Source: Paenibacillus sp. R14(2021)
GTDB taxonomy: Bacteria > Bacillota > Bacilli > Paenibacillales > Paenibacillaceae
Direction: 5' to 3'
Assembly: GCF_019431355.1 (NCBI RefSeq)
Contig: NZ_CP080269.1
Location: forward strand, 1,426,001-1,490,000
DNA: 64,000 nt
Below the pieces are notes generated by a model. That model made no database searches. It had not been told where the DNA came from and saw nothing but the letters and a program-made list of their open reading frames with translations. A program made the position numbers and the translations under genes. Within the stretch, counting starts at the first letter, position 1. Every line of letters begins with the position of its first letter. Shown here piece by piece: positions 43,866-52,355 of this stretch.

Positions 43866-44444
43866 TTAACCTACAATCTCACGGAACAATAGGTTCCGAT
43901 AGAGAAACCGGCTGCCTCGGAATTTGAAGGTAAGCGTTACCCCCGAGAAATCGCTCGTAACGGCTTGCAATGCCTTAGATGTCACTTTTTGTCGAACAAG
44001 CCTTCGAATGCGCGCGATGTCATTTGCGTTGACAGCGGACGCCAACGCCACAGCATAAGCTGGTGATTTCGAAAGTGCTGTATAGAATGGGATGACCGCC
44101 CTTGCAATGGCACGATGGATCGGCGTTGAGAACGTAAACTGCGCCGTACCGGGAGGAATCGTTGTTCCGTTTGAATACTGCAGGGTAGGCGGCGGAAATT
44201 GGAAATCAATAAAATACCCGATTCCATTCACGGAAAACCCGCTCAGCTTCGCCGGCGGCGTCACCGCCTTGAACAAGGCTAGCAATACGTCCAAATTCGC
44301 CTGCCTTACCGCTCTGGACCATCGCAGCGCAAAGCTGCGGTTGCCGGCGATTTTCATATAAAAGGGCGTCATGATGGCAGCCACATGGGAAAGCACAGGG
44401 CCCGTGAGCTTGAAAGAGGTCCCTGCTTTTATAATACCCTTCAT
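43866..44444 (-). CDS. Hypothetical protein, 192 residues
   Basis: A protein I do not recognise. It is basic, without signal peptide or clear membrane segment, and contains a proline-rich loop (FPPPTLQYSNGTTIPPGTAQF) and hydrophobic helices (VIPFYTALSKSPAYAVALASAV). Two FR/F-rich strands end the protein (VTLTFKFRGSRFLYRNLLFR). A Shine-Dalgarno-like AAAGGCGG precedes the start. It converges on lexA and lies downstream of glnA. It could be a sporulation or surface protein, but nothing decides this. Confidence 0.6.
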   Translation of the reverse strand: MKGIIKAGTSFKLTGPVLSHVAAIMTPFYMKIAGNRSFALRWSRAVRQANLDVLLALFKAVTPPAKLSGFSVNGIGYFIDFQFPPPTLQYSNGTTIPPGTAQFTFSTPIHRAIARAVIPFYTALSKSPAYAVALASAVNANDIARIRRLVRQKVTSKALQAVTSDFSGVTLTFKFRGSRFLYRNLLFREIVG

Positions 44445-44531
44445 TCATGGCACCGCCTTTCAGCAAAGTTCTAATGCGGCATTGTATGCGCAATGGGCTG
44501 TACAAGTGCGGGTGAGTTCCTCGATCCAAAC

Positions 44532-44566
44532 AAAAAAACTGCCCCCGCGGTTCCGCGGAAGCAGTC
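44532..44566 (-). terminator. Terminator of glnRA
   Basis: ACTGC-CCGCGG/CCGCGG-GCAGT hairpin with a two-base loop, followed by TTTTTTTG on the minus strand, 13 bases past the glnA stop. Confidence 0.9.
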
Positions 44567-44578
44567 GTGATCTTGGTT

Positions 44579-45907
44579 CTAGTAGAGCGACAGGTACTGA
44601 TCGCGCTCCCACTCGTGAATTTGCGTGCGGTACATATCCCACTCGATTTCCTTCAGCTCATAGAAGTGAGCAAGTGCATGATCGCCGAGCGCGTCGCAGA
44701 TGACTTCACTGCGAAGCAGCTCGGTGAGCGCTTCCTTGAGGTCATCCGGCAAGCTCGGGATGCCTTCGTCGATCCGCTCCTCATCCGTCATTACATAGAT
44801 GTTACGATCCGTTGGCGCAGGAAGCGGCAGCTTGTTGCGGATACCGTCCAAACCTGCCTTCAACATAACAGCAAGCGCCAGATAAGGGTTAGCGGCCGGA
44901 TCCGGGCTGCGTACTTCAATACGCGTGCTTAAGCCGCGGGAAGCCGGAATTCGGATCATCGGGCTGCGGTTGCTCGCAGACCAAGCTACGTAGCAAGGTG
45001 CTTCATAACCAGGCACAAGACGCTTGTACGAGTTAACTGTTGGATTCGTGATGGCTGCGAATGCACGCGCATGACGCAGCATACCTGCCATGTAGTAGCG
45101 GGCAACTTGGCTCAAGCCCAGCTTGTCGCTCTCGTCATAGAAGGCGTTCACGTTGCCGCGGAACAGCGATTGGTGGCAGTGCATGCCGGATCCGTTTACA
45201 CCGAACAACGGTTTCGGCATGAAAGAAGCATGCAGGCCGTGCTGGCGGGCTACGGTTTTAACGACAAGCTTGAACGTTTGGATTTGATCGGCAGCTTTGA
45301 TCGCATCCGCGTATTTAAAGTCAATTTCATGCTGGCCTGGCGCCACTTCGTGGTGCGATGCCTCAATTTCGAAGCCCATCTCTTCCAGCGTCAGCACGAT
45401 TTCGCGTCGGCAGTTCTCTCCGAGATCCATTGGCGCAAGGTCGAAGTAACCGCCTTGGTCGTTCAGCTCCGTCGTCGGGTTGCCTTGCGCGTCGGTTTTG
45501 AACAGGAAGAATTCCGGTTCCGGACCTACGTTCATAGCGGTAAAGCCCATTTCTTCCGCTTCTTTCAGCGCACGCTTCAGAATACCCCGCGGGTCGCCGG
45601 CAAACGGCGTGCCGTCCGGCATATAGATATCACAGATCAAGCGGGCAACGCGATCCTCGGCCACCCAAGGGAATACGACCCATGTATCCAGGTCTGGATA
45701 GAGATACATATCGGACTCTTCGATCCGCACATAACCTTCGATGGAAGAACCGTCAAACATCATTTTATTATCGAGTGCTTTCTCCAGCTGGCTGACGGGA
45801 ATCTCTACGTTCTTGATCGTTCCAAGCAAGTCGGTGAACTGAAGACGAATAAACCGGACATTTTGTTCCTTCGCGATACGTCTGATGTCATCTTTGTTGT
45901 AGCTCAC
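44579..45907 (-). CDS. glnA: Glutamine synthetase type I
   Basis: Makes glutamine from glutamate, ammonia and ATP. The 442 residues are the short GSI-alpha form of Firmicutes, without the adenylylation loop. Visible signatures are [19 protein letters not shown], the metal-binding [30 protein letters not shown], and NRSPMIRIP (ATP/active-site arginines). GTG start behind AAAAGGAG. Its gene follows glnR by 31 bases, forming the glnRA operon; in Bacillus the feedback-inhibited enzyme also signals nitrogen status to GlnR and TnrA. Confidence 0.98.
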   Translation of the reverse strand: MSYNKDDIRRIAKEQNVRFIRLQFTDLLGTIKNVEIPVSQLEKALDNKMMFDGSSIEGYVRIEESDMYLYPDLDTWVVFPWVAEDRVARLICDIYMPDGTPFAGDPRGILKRALKEAEEMGFTAMNVGPEPEFFLFKTDAQGNPTTELNDQGGYFDLAPMDLGENCRREIVLTLEEMGFEIEASHHEVAPGQHEIDFKYADAIKAADQIQTFKLVVKTVARQHGLHASFMPKPLFGVNGSGMHCHQSLFRGNVNAFYDESDKLGLSQVARYYMAGMLRHARAFAAITNPTVNSYKRLVPGYEAPCYVAWSASNRSPMIRIPASRGLSTRIEVRSPDPAANPYLALAVMLKAGLDGIRNKLPLPAPTDRNIYVMTDEERIDEGIPSLPDDLKEALTELLRSEVICDALGDHALAHFYELKEIEWDMYRTQIHEWERDQYLSLY

Positions 45908-45938
45908 GGAATCAGCTCCTTTTGGTTATTCATTGTTA

Positions 45939-46349
45939 TTATTTTTTGTTATAGAAACGGGACAACTGGCCTTGAATTAACGAGGCTTTGCCCGGTCTCT
46001 TCTCAAGCAGCTGCTGTTTCAGCAGGCGGTGAAGCTGTGCATCCGACAGCTCGCGTCGTTTCACTTCTGACAATTCGCTGACGACAGTCGCGTCTTCCGA
46101 TTCCTTCGAAACCGGGTTCATCACCTGCTTGATGCCGGCGATATTAACGCCTTTCTCAATCAGCGATTTGATTTCGAGCAGTCTCTCCACGTCGTTAAAC
46201 GAGAACAACCGCTGGTTCCCGGCCGTACGAGCGGGTACGATTAGTTCGTGCTGCTCATAGTAACGGATTTGCCGAGCGGTCAAGTCGGTCAACTTCATGA
46301 CGATGCCGATCGGAAAAAGCGCCATATTTCTGCGTATTTCGTCACCCAT
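45939..46349 (-). CDS. glnR: MerR-family nitrogen regulator GlnR
   Basis: Represses glnRA and other nitrogen genes when glutamine is plentiful. The 136 residues begin with a MerR-type winged helix (FPIGIVMKLTDLTARQIRYYEQHELI), followed by a dimerisation helix and a C-terminal regulatory tail (LLKQQLLEKRPGKASLIQGQLSRF) that in Bacillus interacts with glutamine synthetase. First gene of glnRA, with its own promoter and a perfect GlnR box upstream. Confidence 0.97.
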   Translation of the reverse strand: MGDEIRRNMALFPIGIVMKLTDLTARQIRYYEQHELIVPARTAGNQRLFSFNDVERLLEIKSLIEKGVNIAGIKQVMNPVSKESEDATVVSELSEVKRRELSDAQLHRLLKQQLLEKRPGKASLIQGQLSRFYNKK

Positions 46350-46385
46350 GTCGCATCAACCTTCCAGTATCTGATATATGCTCTC

Positions 46386-46414
46386 ATTGTACATCTATGC
46401 CAAAAACGTGTCAA
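46386..46414 (-). promoter_or_regulatory. glnRA promoter
   Basis: Minus strand: consensus -35 TTGACA (46409-46414) and -10 TACAAT (46386-46391), 17 bases apart. The -35 includes the ynbB stop codon, so the promoter begins exactly where ynbB ends. Confidence 0.85.
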
Positions 46415-47703
46415 GTTGTGTAAGGTTTAATTACAATCAACTCTCGTTCGGCAAGCATGCTGAGCGCGTTCAGAACACCGTATTTGACATGGGCATAAGT
46501 GAGTCCGCCCTGCATATACGCGATAAAGGGCTCACGGATCGGCGCATCCGCCGAAAGCTCCAAGCTCCCACCCTGCATAAATGTACCAGCCGCCATAATA
46601 ACGGGATGTTCATAACCAGGCATGTCCCACGGCTCGGGGGTGACATGTGAATCTACTGCGGATGCGCGCTGCACGCCCTGCACGAACGCTATTAGCTGAT
46701 CCGCTTCCTTGAACCGAATTGCCTGAATCAAGTCCGTGCGCGGCGCATCATAACGGGGGCTGCTTTCGAAGCCAAGCATTTCAAATATCGCCGCGCCGAA
46801 AACACTGCCCTTGAGCGCTTGTCCGACGAGATGCGGAGCCAAAAACAAGCCTTGATACATGGCTCGCAGCGTCCCGAGCGTCGCTCCGACATCGCCGCCA
46901 ATACCCGGTGCCGTAAGCCGATAAGCGGTCAGGTCGACTGCTTCCTTCCTGCCTGCTACGTAGCCGCCTGTCGGCGCAAGGCCGCCGCCCGGATTCTTGA
47001 TTAACGATCCAGCCATCAGATCAACGCCAACCTCGGTGGGCTCCAATTCTTCCGTAAATTCACCGTAACAGTTGTCTACGAATATATATACGTCCGGTTT
47101 CAATTCTTTTACCCGTTTCACCATCTCGCCAATCTGGGCAACGGTATAGGATGCGCGCCAATCATAACCGCGCGAACGTTGAATGCCGATCACACGGGTT
47201 CGAGCTGTCATGCGGGCTGCGACCGTGTCCCAATCAATGGAGCCGTCCGCAAGCGGAGCAACCTCGCCGTAGGCGATGCCGAAGTCCTGCAGCGATCCCT
47301 TGCCGTCGCCGGGCTTCCCGATCACCTTATGCAGTGTGTCATACGGACGTCCCGTAATGTAGAGCAGCTCGTCGCCCGGACGAAGCAGCCCGAATAACGC
47401 ACAGCTGATCGTATGGGTCCCGGATACGAAATGCGGACGCACCAGTGCAGCTTCCGCGCCCATGACATCCGCGTAGACTAAATCTAACACTTCTCTTCCC
47501 CGATCATTATAGCCGTACCCGGTCGAACCGTTAAAATGATAATCGCTGACGCGGTGCTTCTGAAACGCTTCAATCACTTTCCACTGGTTGCGCTCAGCGA
47601 CGCCGTCCAGTGAACGAAAAACAGGGGCGGCCTGCATCTCTGCAGCCTCCGCCCACTTGGTCAACTCTAACCAGCTTGTACGTTCTTGCTGTTTCACCTT
47701 CAA
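46411..47703 (-). CDS. ynbB: PLP-dependent methionine gamma-lyase-family protein (YnbB, 'aluminium resistance')
   Basis: A 430-residue fold-type-I PLP enzyme of the YnbB family, related to cystathionine/methionine gamma-lyases. The Schiff-base lysine lies in GSLIKNPGGGLAPTGGYVAG, with VYIFVDNCYGEF as the PLP aspartate strand and STGYGYNDRGREVLD near the N terminus. TTG start behind AGGAGAG. Between hflX and glnR, as in B. subtilis. The true reaction is unknown; the aluminium-resistance name is historical. Confidence 0.93.
   Translation of the reverse strand: MKVKQQERTSWLELTKWAEAAEMQAAPVFRSLDGVAERNQWKVIEAFQKHRVSDYHFNGSTGYGYNDRGREVLDLVYADVMGAEAALVRPHFVSGTHTISCALFGLLRPGDELLYITGRPYDTLHKVIGKPGDGKGSLQDFGIAYGEVAPLADGSIDWDTVAARMTARTRVIGIQRSRGYDWRASYTVAQIGEMVKRVKELKPDVYIFVDNCYGEFTEELEPTEVGVDLMAGSLIKNPGGGLAPTGGYVAGRKEAVDLTAYRLTAPGIGGDVGATLGTLRAMYQGLFLAPHLVGQALKGSVFGAAIFEMLGFESSPRYDAPRTDLIQAIRFKEADQLIAFVQGVQRASAVDSHVTPEPWDMPGYEHPVIMAAGTFMQGGSLELSADAPIREPFIAYMQGGLTYAHVKYGVLNALSMLAERELIVIKPYTT
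46419..46435. promoter_or_regulatory. GlnR/TnrA operator
   Basis: TGTAAGGTTTAATTACA is a perfect TGTNA-N7-TNACA site, 4 bases upstream of the glnRA -35 and inside the last codons of ynbB. Confidence 0.85.
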
Positions 47704-47738
47704 AGTCTCTCCTCATATCTCCACGTTGTTTTTTATGC

Positions 47739-49025
47739 TTAATGAACATATTGTTCCAGCGTATGGCCATGAACCTCATAATCCTGCTTGTTCAGCTGGA
47801 CCGTCAGCCACATGCTCTCGCCTTCAACGGACTGTTCGAGTACATCACCCGTTCGGTAAGCAAGCGCAATCAGATCGCCGCGTTCGGCCGGCAGCACGAA
47901 GGTTCGCGTAGCGCCTGTCATCTTGTCTTGAATCTTCTGCCGCAGCCGCAGCAAATCCGAATCGTTATACGCATTGATCACAAGCGTATCCGGTCCGTTG
48001 GCCGGCAGGAGCTGACCGCTTCCCGCCACAACCAGATCCATTTTATTATAAATCATCAGCTGCGGCTTATCGGCTGCGCCAAGCTCGCCAAGGATGTGTT
48101 CCACGACCGAGATCTGTTCTTCACGCATGATGGAGGAGCTGTCGATGACATGAAGCACGAGATCCGCTTCGCATACTTCCTCCAGCGTCGCCCGAAACGC
48201 GGCGATCAAGTCATGCGGCAGATTTTGAATGAAACCGACCGTATCTGTCAGCACGACTTCGCTGCCGCTTGGAAGCGTCAAATTGCGGGATGTAGGATCA
48301 AGTGTAGCAAATAATTGGTTCTCCACATATACATCGGCCTGCGTCAGCTCACGAAGCAGCGTCGACTTGCCGGCATTGGTATACCCGACGAGCGCAACCT
48401 GCTGCACGCCGGACTTCTTGCGGCGCTCGCGGTGAAGCGTACGGTGCCGCACGACTTCTGCAAGCGTGTGCTTCAAATCCGAGATCCGGTCACGAATATG
48501 GCGCCGGTCGGTTTCTAGCTTCGACTCGCCGGGACCTCTTGTCCCGATTCCGCCGCCAAGACGGGAGAGATTCTTGCCGTGGCCGGATAGCCTTGGCAGC
48601 AAGTAGCTGAGCTGAGCCAGTTCGACTTGAATTATACCCTCTCTAGTTTTGGCACGCTGCGCAAATATGTCCAAAATCAACTGCGTCCTGTCGATGATTT
48701 TCAAATCCAGCGATTCTTCCAAATTGCGGACCTGTGCACCGGAGAGCTCCTGATCGAATATCGCAGTCGTAGCGCCAAGCTCCTCGGCAGCGGCTCTGAG
48801 CTCCTCGACTTTGCCCTTGCCGATGAACCACTTGGTATCGATCTTCTCCTTATTCTGCGTCAGCGACGCCAACACTTCGACGCCTGCCGTTTCCGCCAAG
48901 CTGACTAGCTCCTGAAGGGAATGCTCGGGATTGCCCGGCCCTCGTTTGATATCGGGGGTTATAAGGCTGACGAGAATCGCCCGATCTTGCATACCGGTAT
49001 CGGTATCGTAGGTTGTTTGCCTCAT
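47739..49025 (-). CDS. hflX: Ribosome-associated GTPase HflX
   Basis: A GTPase that splits stalled 70S ribosomes. The 428 residues have the HflX N-terminal domain (DIKRGPGNPEHSLQELVSLA, IFDQELSGAQVRNLE), the glycine-rich linker GRGPGESKLETDRR-like segment, and G motifs VGYTNAGKSTLL (G1), LTDTVGFIQNLP (G3) and YNKMDLV (G4). A C-terminal ~60-residue domain follows. AAAGGAG is somewhat far (16 bases) from the ATG, so the start may be slightly different. In order spoVK-hflX-ynbB-glnR-glnA. Confidence 0.96.
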   Translation of the reverse strand: MRQTTYDTDTGMQDRAILVSLITPDIKRGPGNPEHSLQELVSLAETAGVEVLASLTQNKEKIDTKWFIGKGKVEELRAAAEELGATTAIFDQELSGAQVRNLEESLDLKIIDRTQLILDIFAQRAKTREGIIQVELAQLSYLLPRLSGHGKNLSRLGGGIGTRGPGESKLETDRRHIRDRISDLKHTLAEVVRHRTLHRERRKKSGVQQVALVGYTNAGKSTLLRELTQADVYVENQLFATLDPTSRNLTLPSGSEVVLTDTVGFIQNLPHDLIAAFRATLEEVCEADLVLHVIDSSSIMREEQISVVEHILGELGAADKPQLMIYNKMDLVVAGSGQLLPANGPDTLVINAYNDSDLLRLRQKIQDKMTGATRTFVLPAERGDLIALAYRTGDVLEQSVEGESMWLTVQLNKQDYEVHGHTLEQYVH

Positions 49026-49053
49026 AGTTGGCGGTTGCAGCTCCTTTAAATGT

Positions 49054-50037
49054 TCATTTCTCCCATTTCAAATCCTCCGGGCGAACAGCCATGAGTTCCT
49101 GTTTGCCCGGTGAACCGGCAGGATACTGATTCAATAAGCGGACCGCCTGATGACGGAAGGCTTTCTCGATTATATTGCGCACATAACGCGCGTTGCTAAA
49201 CGCGAACATCGACATTGCCTTCTCCTGCATGAGATGCTGGCGCAGCTTGAACACTGACTGGGGAATAAGTGTGTAATCCCGGTCCTTCGCCATTAACTCC
49301 GCAATTTGGATGAGCTGATCCACCGAATAGTCCGGAAAATCGATTTGAATGGGGAAGCGCGACGGCAGGCCCGGATTCGTCAGCAGAAAGTTCTCGATTT
49401 CGAGCGGATAACCCGCAAGAATGAGCACGAATTGATTCCGATGGTCCTCCATCGCCTTGACAAGGGTATCGATCGCCTCCTTGCCAAAATCCTTCTCACC
49501 GCCGCGAGCCAAGCTGTAGGCTTCGTCCACAAACAGTACGCCGCCAAGTGCCTTGCGCACAAGATCACGGGTTTTCTGGGCGGTATGCCCGATATATTCA
49601 CCGACCAGATCGGCTCGTTCCACCTCAATCATATGGCCCTTAGACAGTACGCCCATCTTGTTGAACAGCTTCGCCACAATGCGAGCGATCGTGGTCTTGC
49701 CTGTACCAGGATTCCCGGTAAAGATCATATGGTACACATGCGATCCGCCCGACAGCCCTGCATCCGAACGCATGCGGCTGATTTGCAGCAGCGCATATAT
49801 TTCATAAATCAGCAATTTCACGTTCTCAAGCCCGACCATGGGGTCGAGCTCACGTTGGATGTCTAGGAACGGGTCGTTCGCGGACAGCGGCCGTGCAGCA
49901 GCGGCCGGTTCGCTGTCGATTTGCGGTGCCGGGCTGCCGGCAAGGGCATACGATTCGCTGCTTCGGAGGACTACATTGATTTGACGGGCGGGTCTTCCAC
50001 TGCCACTCCCGCCTGTCGTAACGACTCGATCGTCCAT
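49054..50037 (-). CDS. spoVK: Stage V sporulation protein K, AAA ATPase
   Basis: A CbbX-type AAA ATPase needed for spore maturation in Bacillus. About 60 variable residues precede DPMVGLENVKLLIYEIYALL; Walker A is FTGNPGTGKTTIARI, Walker B GGVLFVDEAYSLARG, and sensor regions LILAGYP and SRFPIQIDFPDY follow. The 327 residues and the position directly before hflX match B. subtilis spoVK. This supports a spore-forming host. Confidence 0.95.
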   Translation of the reverse strand: MDDRVVTTGGSGSGRPARQINVVLRSSESYALAGSPAPQIDSEPAAAARPLSANDPFLDIQRELDPMVGLENVKLLIYEIYALLQISRMRSDAGLSGGSHVYHMIFTGNPGTGKTTIARIVAKLFNKMGVLSKGHMIEVERADLVGEYIGHTAQKTRDLVRKALGGVLFVDEAYSLARGGEKDFGKEAIDTLVKAMEDHRNQFVLILAGYPLEIENFLLTNPGLPSRFPIQIDFPDYSVDQLIQIAELMAKDRDYTLIPQSVFKLRQHLMQEKAMSMFAFSNARYVRNIIEKAFRHQAVRLLNQYPAGSPGKQELMAVRPEDLKWEK

Positions 50038-50156
50038 ATGTGCTTCATCACCTGTCCTTCAAGGATCATGGGCATCTGCTGCGCGTATAATCCATTGTAT
50101 TCTAGTGATAACCGCCATATTAACAGATTTAAGGCGAGCCTTAGTCAGGATGACAG

Positions 50157-50843
50157 CTAATCCGGCAGCCGTAAGCCGAGGCGCATCAGTTGTTCATCCA
50201 GCTTCCATTTCGTATAGGCCAATACTTCCCGCGAATAATTGTAGCCGACGCTCAGAACTTGGGATTTGTAGCCCGCGGTCACGGTATTCGCCGGATAATT
50301 CAAATACGCGGAAATTTCCCCGGCGCGAGGCGCATGGAAGTCATGGGTAACGATTAGAAGCTTGCACCAGCCGTGTTTGGCGGCCAGCGGCCGGCTGAAG
50401 AGCAGATTCTCGTAGGTGCTCCTGGAGTCTTCTTCCAGCATCATCTTCACTTTCGGGACACCCTTAGCTGCCAAATAATCGCGCATGCCCTCCGCTTCCG
50501 AGAGCGTAGAGCCATTATGATCATGCCCGCCGGAGAGAATAAAATACTTCACGGTACCCTGCTTGTATAAAGCGTACCCGTGCTCCAGCCGCTCGCGCAA
50601 ACCGGGACTTGGCTTATTATCCCAAAGCGCTGCGCCTAAGATAATGGCTGCATCTGATTTTGGAACCGGTTTCGGTAAATCATAGCTGCAAATCAACCAA
50701 AGCAAATATGCACACCAGAATACGCCGAGCGCCGCGACCCAAGCGCAGATCCGCAGAAGAAGAAGTAAGGGACGGAAACGTCTGCGGGAACTGCGTTTTG
50801 GGCTGCGCTTCGGGTTCCGCTTCGATTCGGCTGCGGCTTTCAC
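50157..50843 (-). CDS. YdcF/ElyC family membrane protein (DUF218)
   Basis: A 228-residue protein with a very basic N terminus, one membrane segment (LLLRICAWVAALGVFWCAYLL) and an extracytoplasmic DUF218 domain: AAIILGAALWDNKPSPGLRERL, FILSGGHDHNGSTLSEAEGMRDYL, LEEDSRSTYENLLFS and IVTHDFHAPRA are the family's ordered motifs. The family includes ElyC and SanA, linked to envelope integrity. Its GTG overlaps the DUF402 gene stop (GTGA), so both are co-translated. Confidence 0.9.
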   Translation of the reverse strand: MKAAAESKRNPKRSPKRSSRRRFRPLLLLLRICAWVAALGVFWCAYLLWLICSYDLPKPVPKSDAAIILGAALWDNKPSPGLRERLEHGYALYKQGTVKYFILSGGHDHNGSTLSEAEGMRDYLAAKGVPKVKMMLEEDSRSTYENLLFSRPLAAKHGWCKLLIVTHDFHAPRAGEISAYLNYPANTVTAGYKSQVLSVGYNYSREVLAYTKWKLDEQLMRLGLRLPD

Positions 50844-51394
50844 GATTCGCTGAGCTCTCCGCTCTGCGCCAACGTTTTGCGATGCTTCAAGCTGAGCGTA
50901 AAATAACGAAACCGTCCGTTTCGTATCGTAGACAGCAGTCTGCCTGCCGTCTTGCGTGCAAGCGCGGCATCTTTATTCGTCACCGTTCCTTGGGTAACGG
51001 CTTCCTCCAGCTCATCTTCGTCGAGCAAAAACACCTCTCCGCTCGGAAGTACAACGACATCGAGATACAAATCGTCAAACCATGGAACCTGTTGATCCGT
51101 CAAGCCCTGCGTCTTGCAAATATCGATATACCACTGAACGACGCGATTCTTATCATCGAACATCGTCGTCACGACAAAATGTTCACCTCGCGGAAAATGC
51201 TGCATCCACAAATAGCCTCGGTCAGCCAGGCATAATTTGCGCCCGTTGTATTCTTTCCAAAGCGGTTCGCGCAATTCGTGGATGCGATAGAACGTCACAA
51301 GACCCTTGAATTCGTCTCCGTCCATCGTCAGACACGTGTAACTTCTACGCAGGATGCGGCGCCAATTGGCTCGGTCAGAAAATTTTCGTTTCAT
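50840..51394 (-). CDS. DUF402 domain protein (nucleoside tri/diphosphatase-like)
   Basis: A 184-residue protein of the DUF402 family, in which some members hydrolyse nucleoside di- and triphosphates. The acidic cluster WFDDLYLDVVVLPSGEVFLLDEDELEEA is the expected metal-binding region, preceded by HFPRGEHFVVTTMFDD. The last ~40 residues are basic. AAAGG precedes ATG. Coupled to the downstream YdcF-like gene. Confidence 0.87.
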   Translation of the reverse strand: MKRKFSDRANWRRILRRSYTCLTMDGDEFKGLVTFYRIHELREPLWKEYNGRKLCLADRGYLWMQHFPRGEHFVVTTMFDDKNRVVQWYIDICKTQGLTDQQVPWFDDLYLDVVVLPSGEVFLLDEDELEEAVTQGTVTNKDAALARKTAGRLLSTIRNGRFRYFTLSLKHRKTLAQSGELSES

Positions 51395-51552
51395 ACGGAA
51401 CGACCTTTCCGTTAGGATCGCGCTCTAGTTCGGCGCGGAACGCAAACAAGCAGCAGGGCAGATTTCCCTCATTAAAAAAAGATTACCACAACTTAACGTC
51501 CATCTCCAGCGACCCTATAAAATAAACCAAGCCCCGCCTTGTACGATTATAC

Positions 51553-51582
51553 AAAAGGAGAGCAGCATCCAGCCGCTCTCCC
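51553..51582 (-). terminator. Terminator of the cyclophilin gene
   Basis: GGAGAGC/GCTCTCC stem with an eleven-base loop, followed by TTTTG on the minus strand, 11 bases after the stop codon. Confidence 0.8.
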
Positions 51583-51593
51583 CATTGCCAAGC

Positions 51594-52295
51594 TTATTTC
51601 TCCGTAATCGTGATTGTCTTGATGATGACGTCTTCCGTGGGCTGGCTCGGTTCGCCGGAAGGACTGGCCGTTACCGGCGTAGCTGCAATTGTCTTCACGA
51701 CGTCCATCCCCTCGGACACTTTGCCGAAGATCGGATAGTTAGGCGTATTGTTCAACCCAGCCGCGTCCGCTCCGGTACAAATGAAGAACTGGCTTCCTCC
51801 GGTATTCGGTCCTGCGTTCGCCATTGCCAGCGTGCCTTCTTCGTAGCTGTGGCCATTGTTCAGTTCATCGGGAATGGAATAACCCGGACCGCCGCCACCG
51901 GTTCCTGTAGGGTCTCCACCTTGAATCATGAAGGTTTGGATAATGCGGTGAAACTTCACGCCGTCATAAAATTTCTCGTTAGCCAAGAACACAAAGTTGT
52001 TAACGGTCTGCGGCGCATCCTTCGCATACAATTCAATCTTGAAGTCGCCTTTGTTCGTCTTGAACTCGGCTGTATACGATTTATCCTTGTCAATTGTCAG
52101 CTTCGGCATCTCGGACCAGGATTTCGGCGTACTGCCTGCATTGCCCCCATTGCCCGAATTACCTGCATTGCTCGCGCCAGACTGCACATTTTGATTGTCT
52201 TGCGCCGTGTTATTCGTTTTTGCTCCGCATGCCGTAACTACAATCAACATTGCCGACAATACGAGCATGAGCGCCGTACGGTTCTTCATCATCAT
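51594..52295 (-). CDS. Lipoprotein peptidyl-prolyl isomerase, cyclophilin type
   Basis: A 233-residue extracytoplasmic prolyl isomerase anchored by lipid. The signal peptide ends in the lipobox VVTAC (Cys about residue 23), followed by an Asn/Gly-rich linker. The cyclophilin domain shows FKIELYAKDAPQTVNNFVFLA, YDGVKFHRIIQTFMIQGGDPTGTG, MANAGPNTGGSQFFICT and FGKVSEGMDVV, with the catalytic arginine in FHRI. ATG at 52295 follows GGAGG. It probably helps fold exported proteins; it lies beside a class A penicillin-binding protein. Confidence 0.94.
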   Translation of the reverse strand: MMMKNRTALMLVLSAMLIVVTACGAKTNNTAQDNQNVQSGASNAGNSGNGGNAGSTPKSWSEMPKLTIDKDKSYTAEFKTNKGDFKIELYAKDAPQTVNNFVFLANEKFYDGVKFHRIIQTFMIQGGDPTGTGGGGPGYSIPDELNNGHSYEEGTLAMANAGPNTGGSQFFICTGADAAGLNNTPNYPIFGKVSEGMDVVKTIAATPVTASPSGEPSQPTEDVIIKTITITEK

Positions 52296-52355
52296 CTTCG
52301 AATAAGCCTCCACGTCTAGTAATTCTTGTCTTCAAGCGCTAACTGTCCCGCTCGC

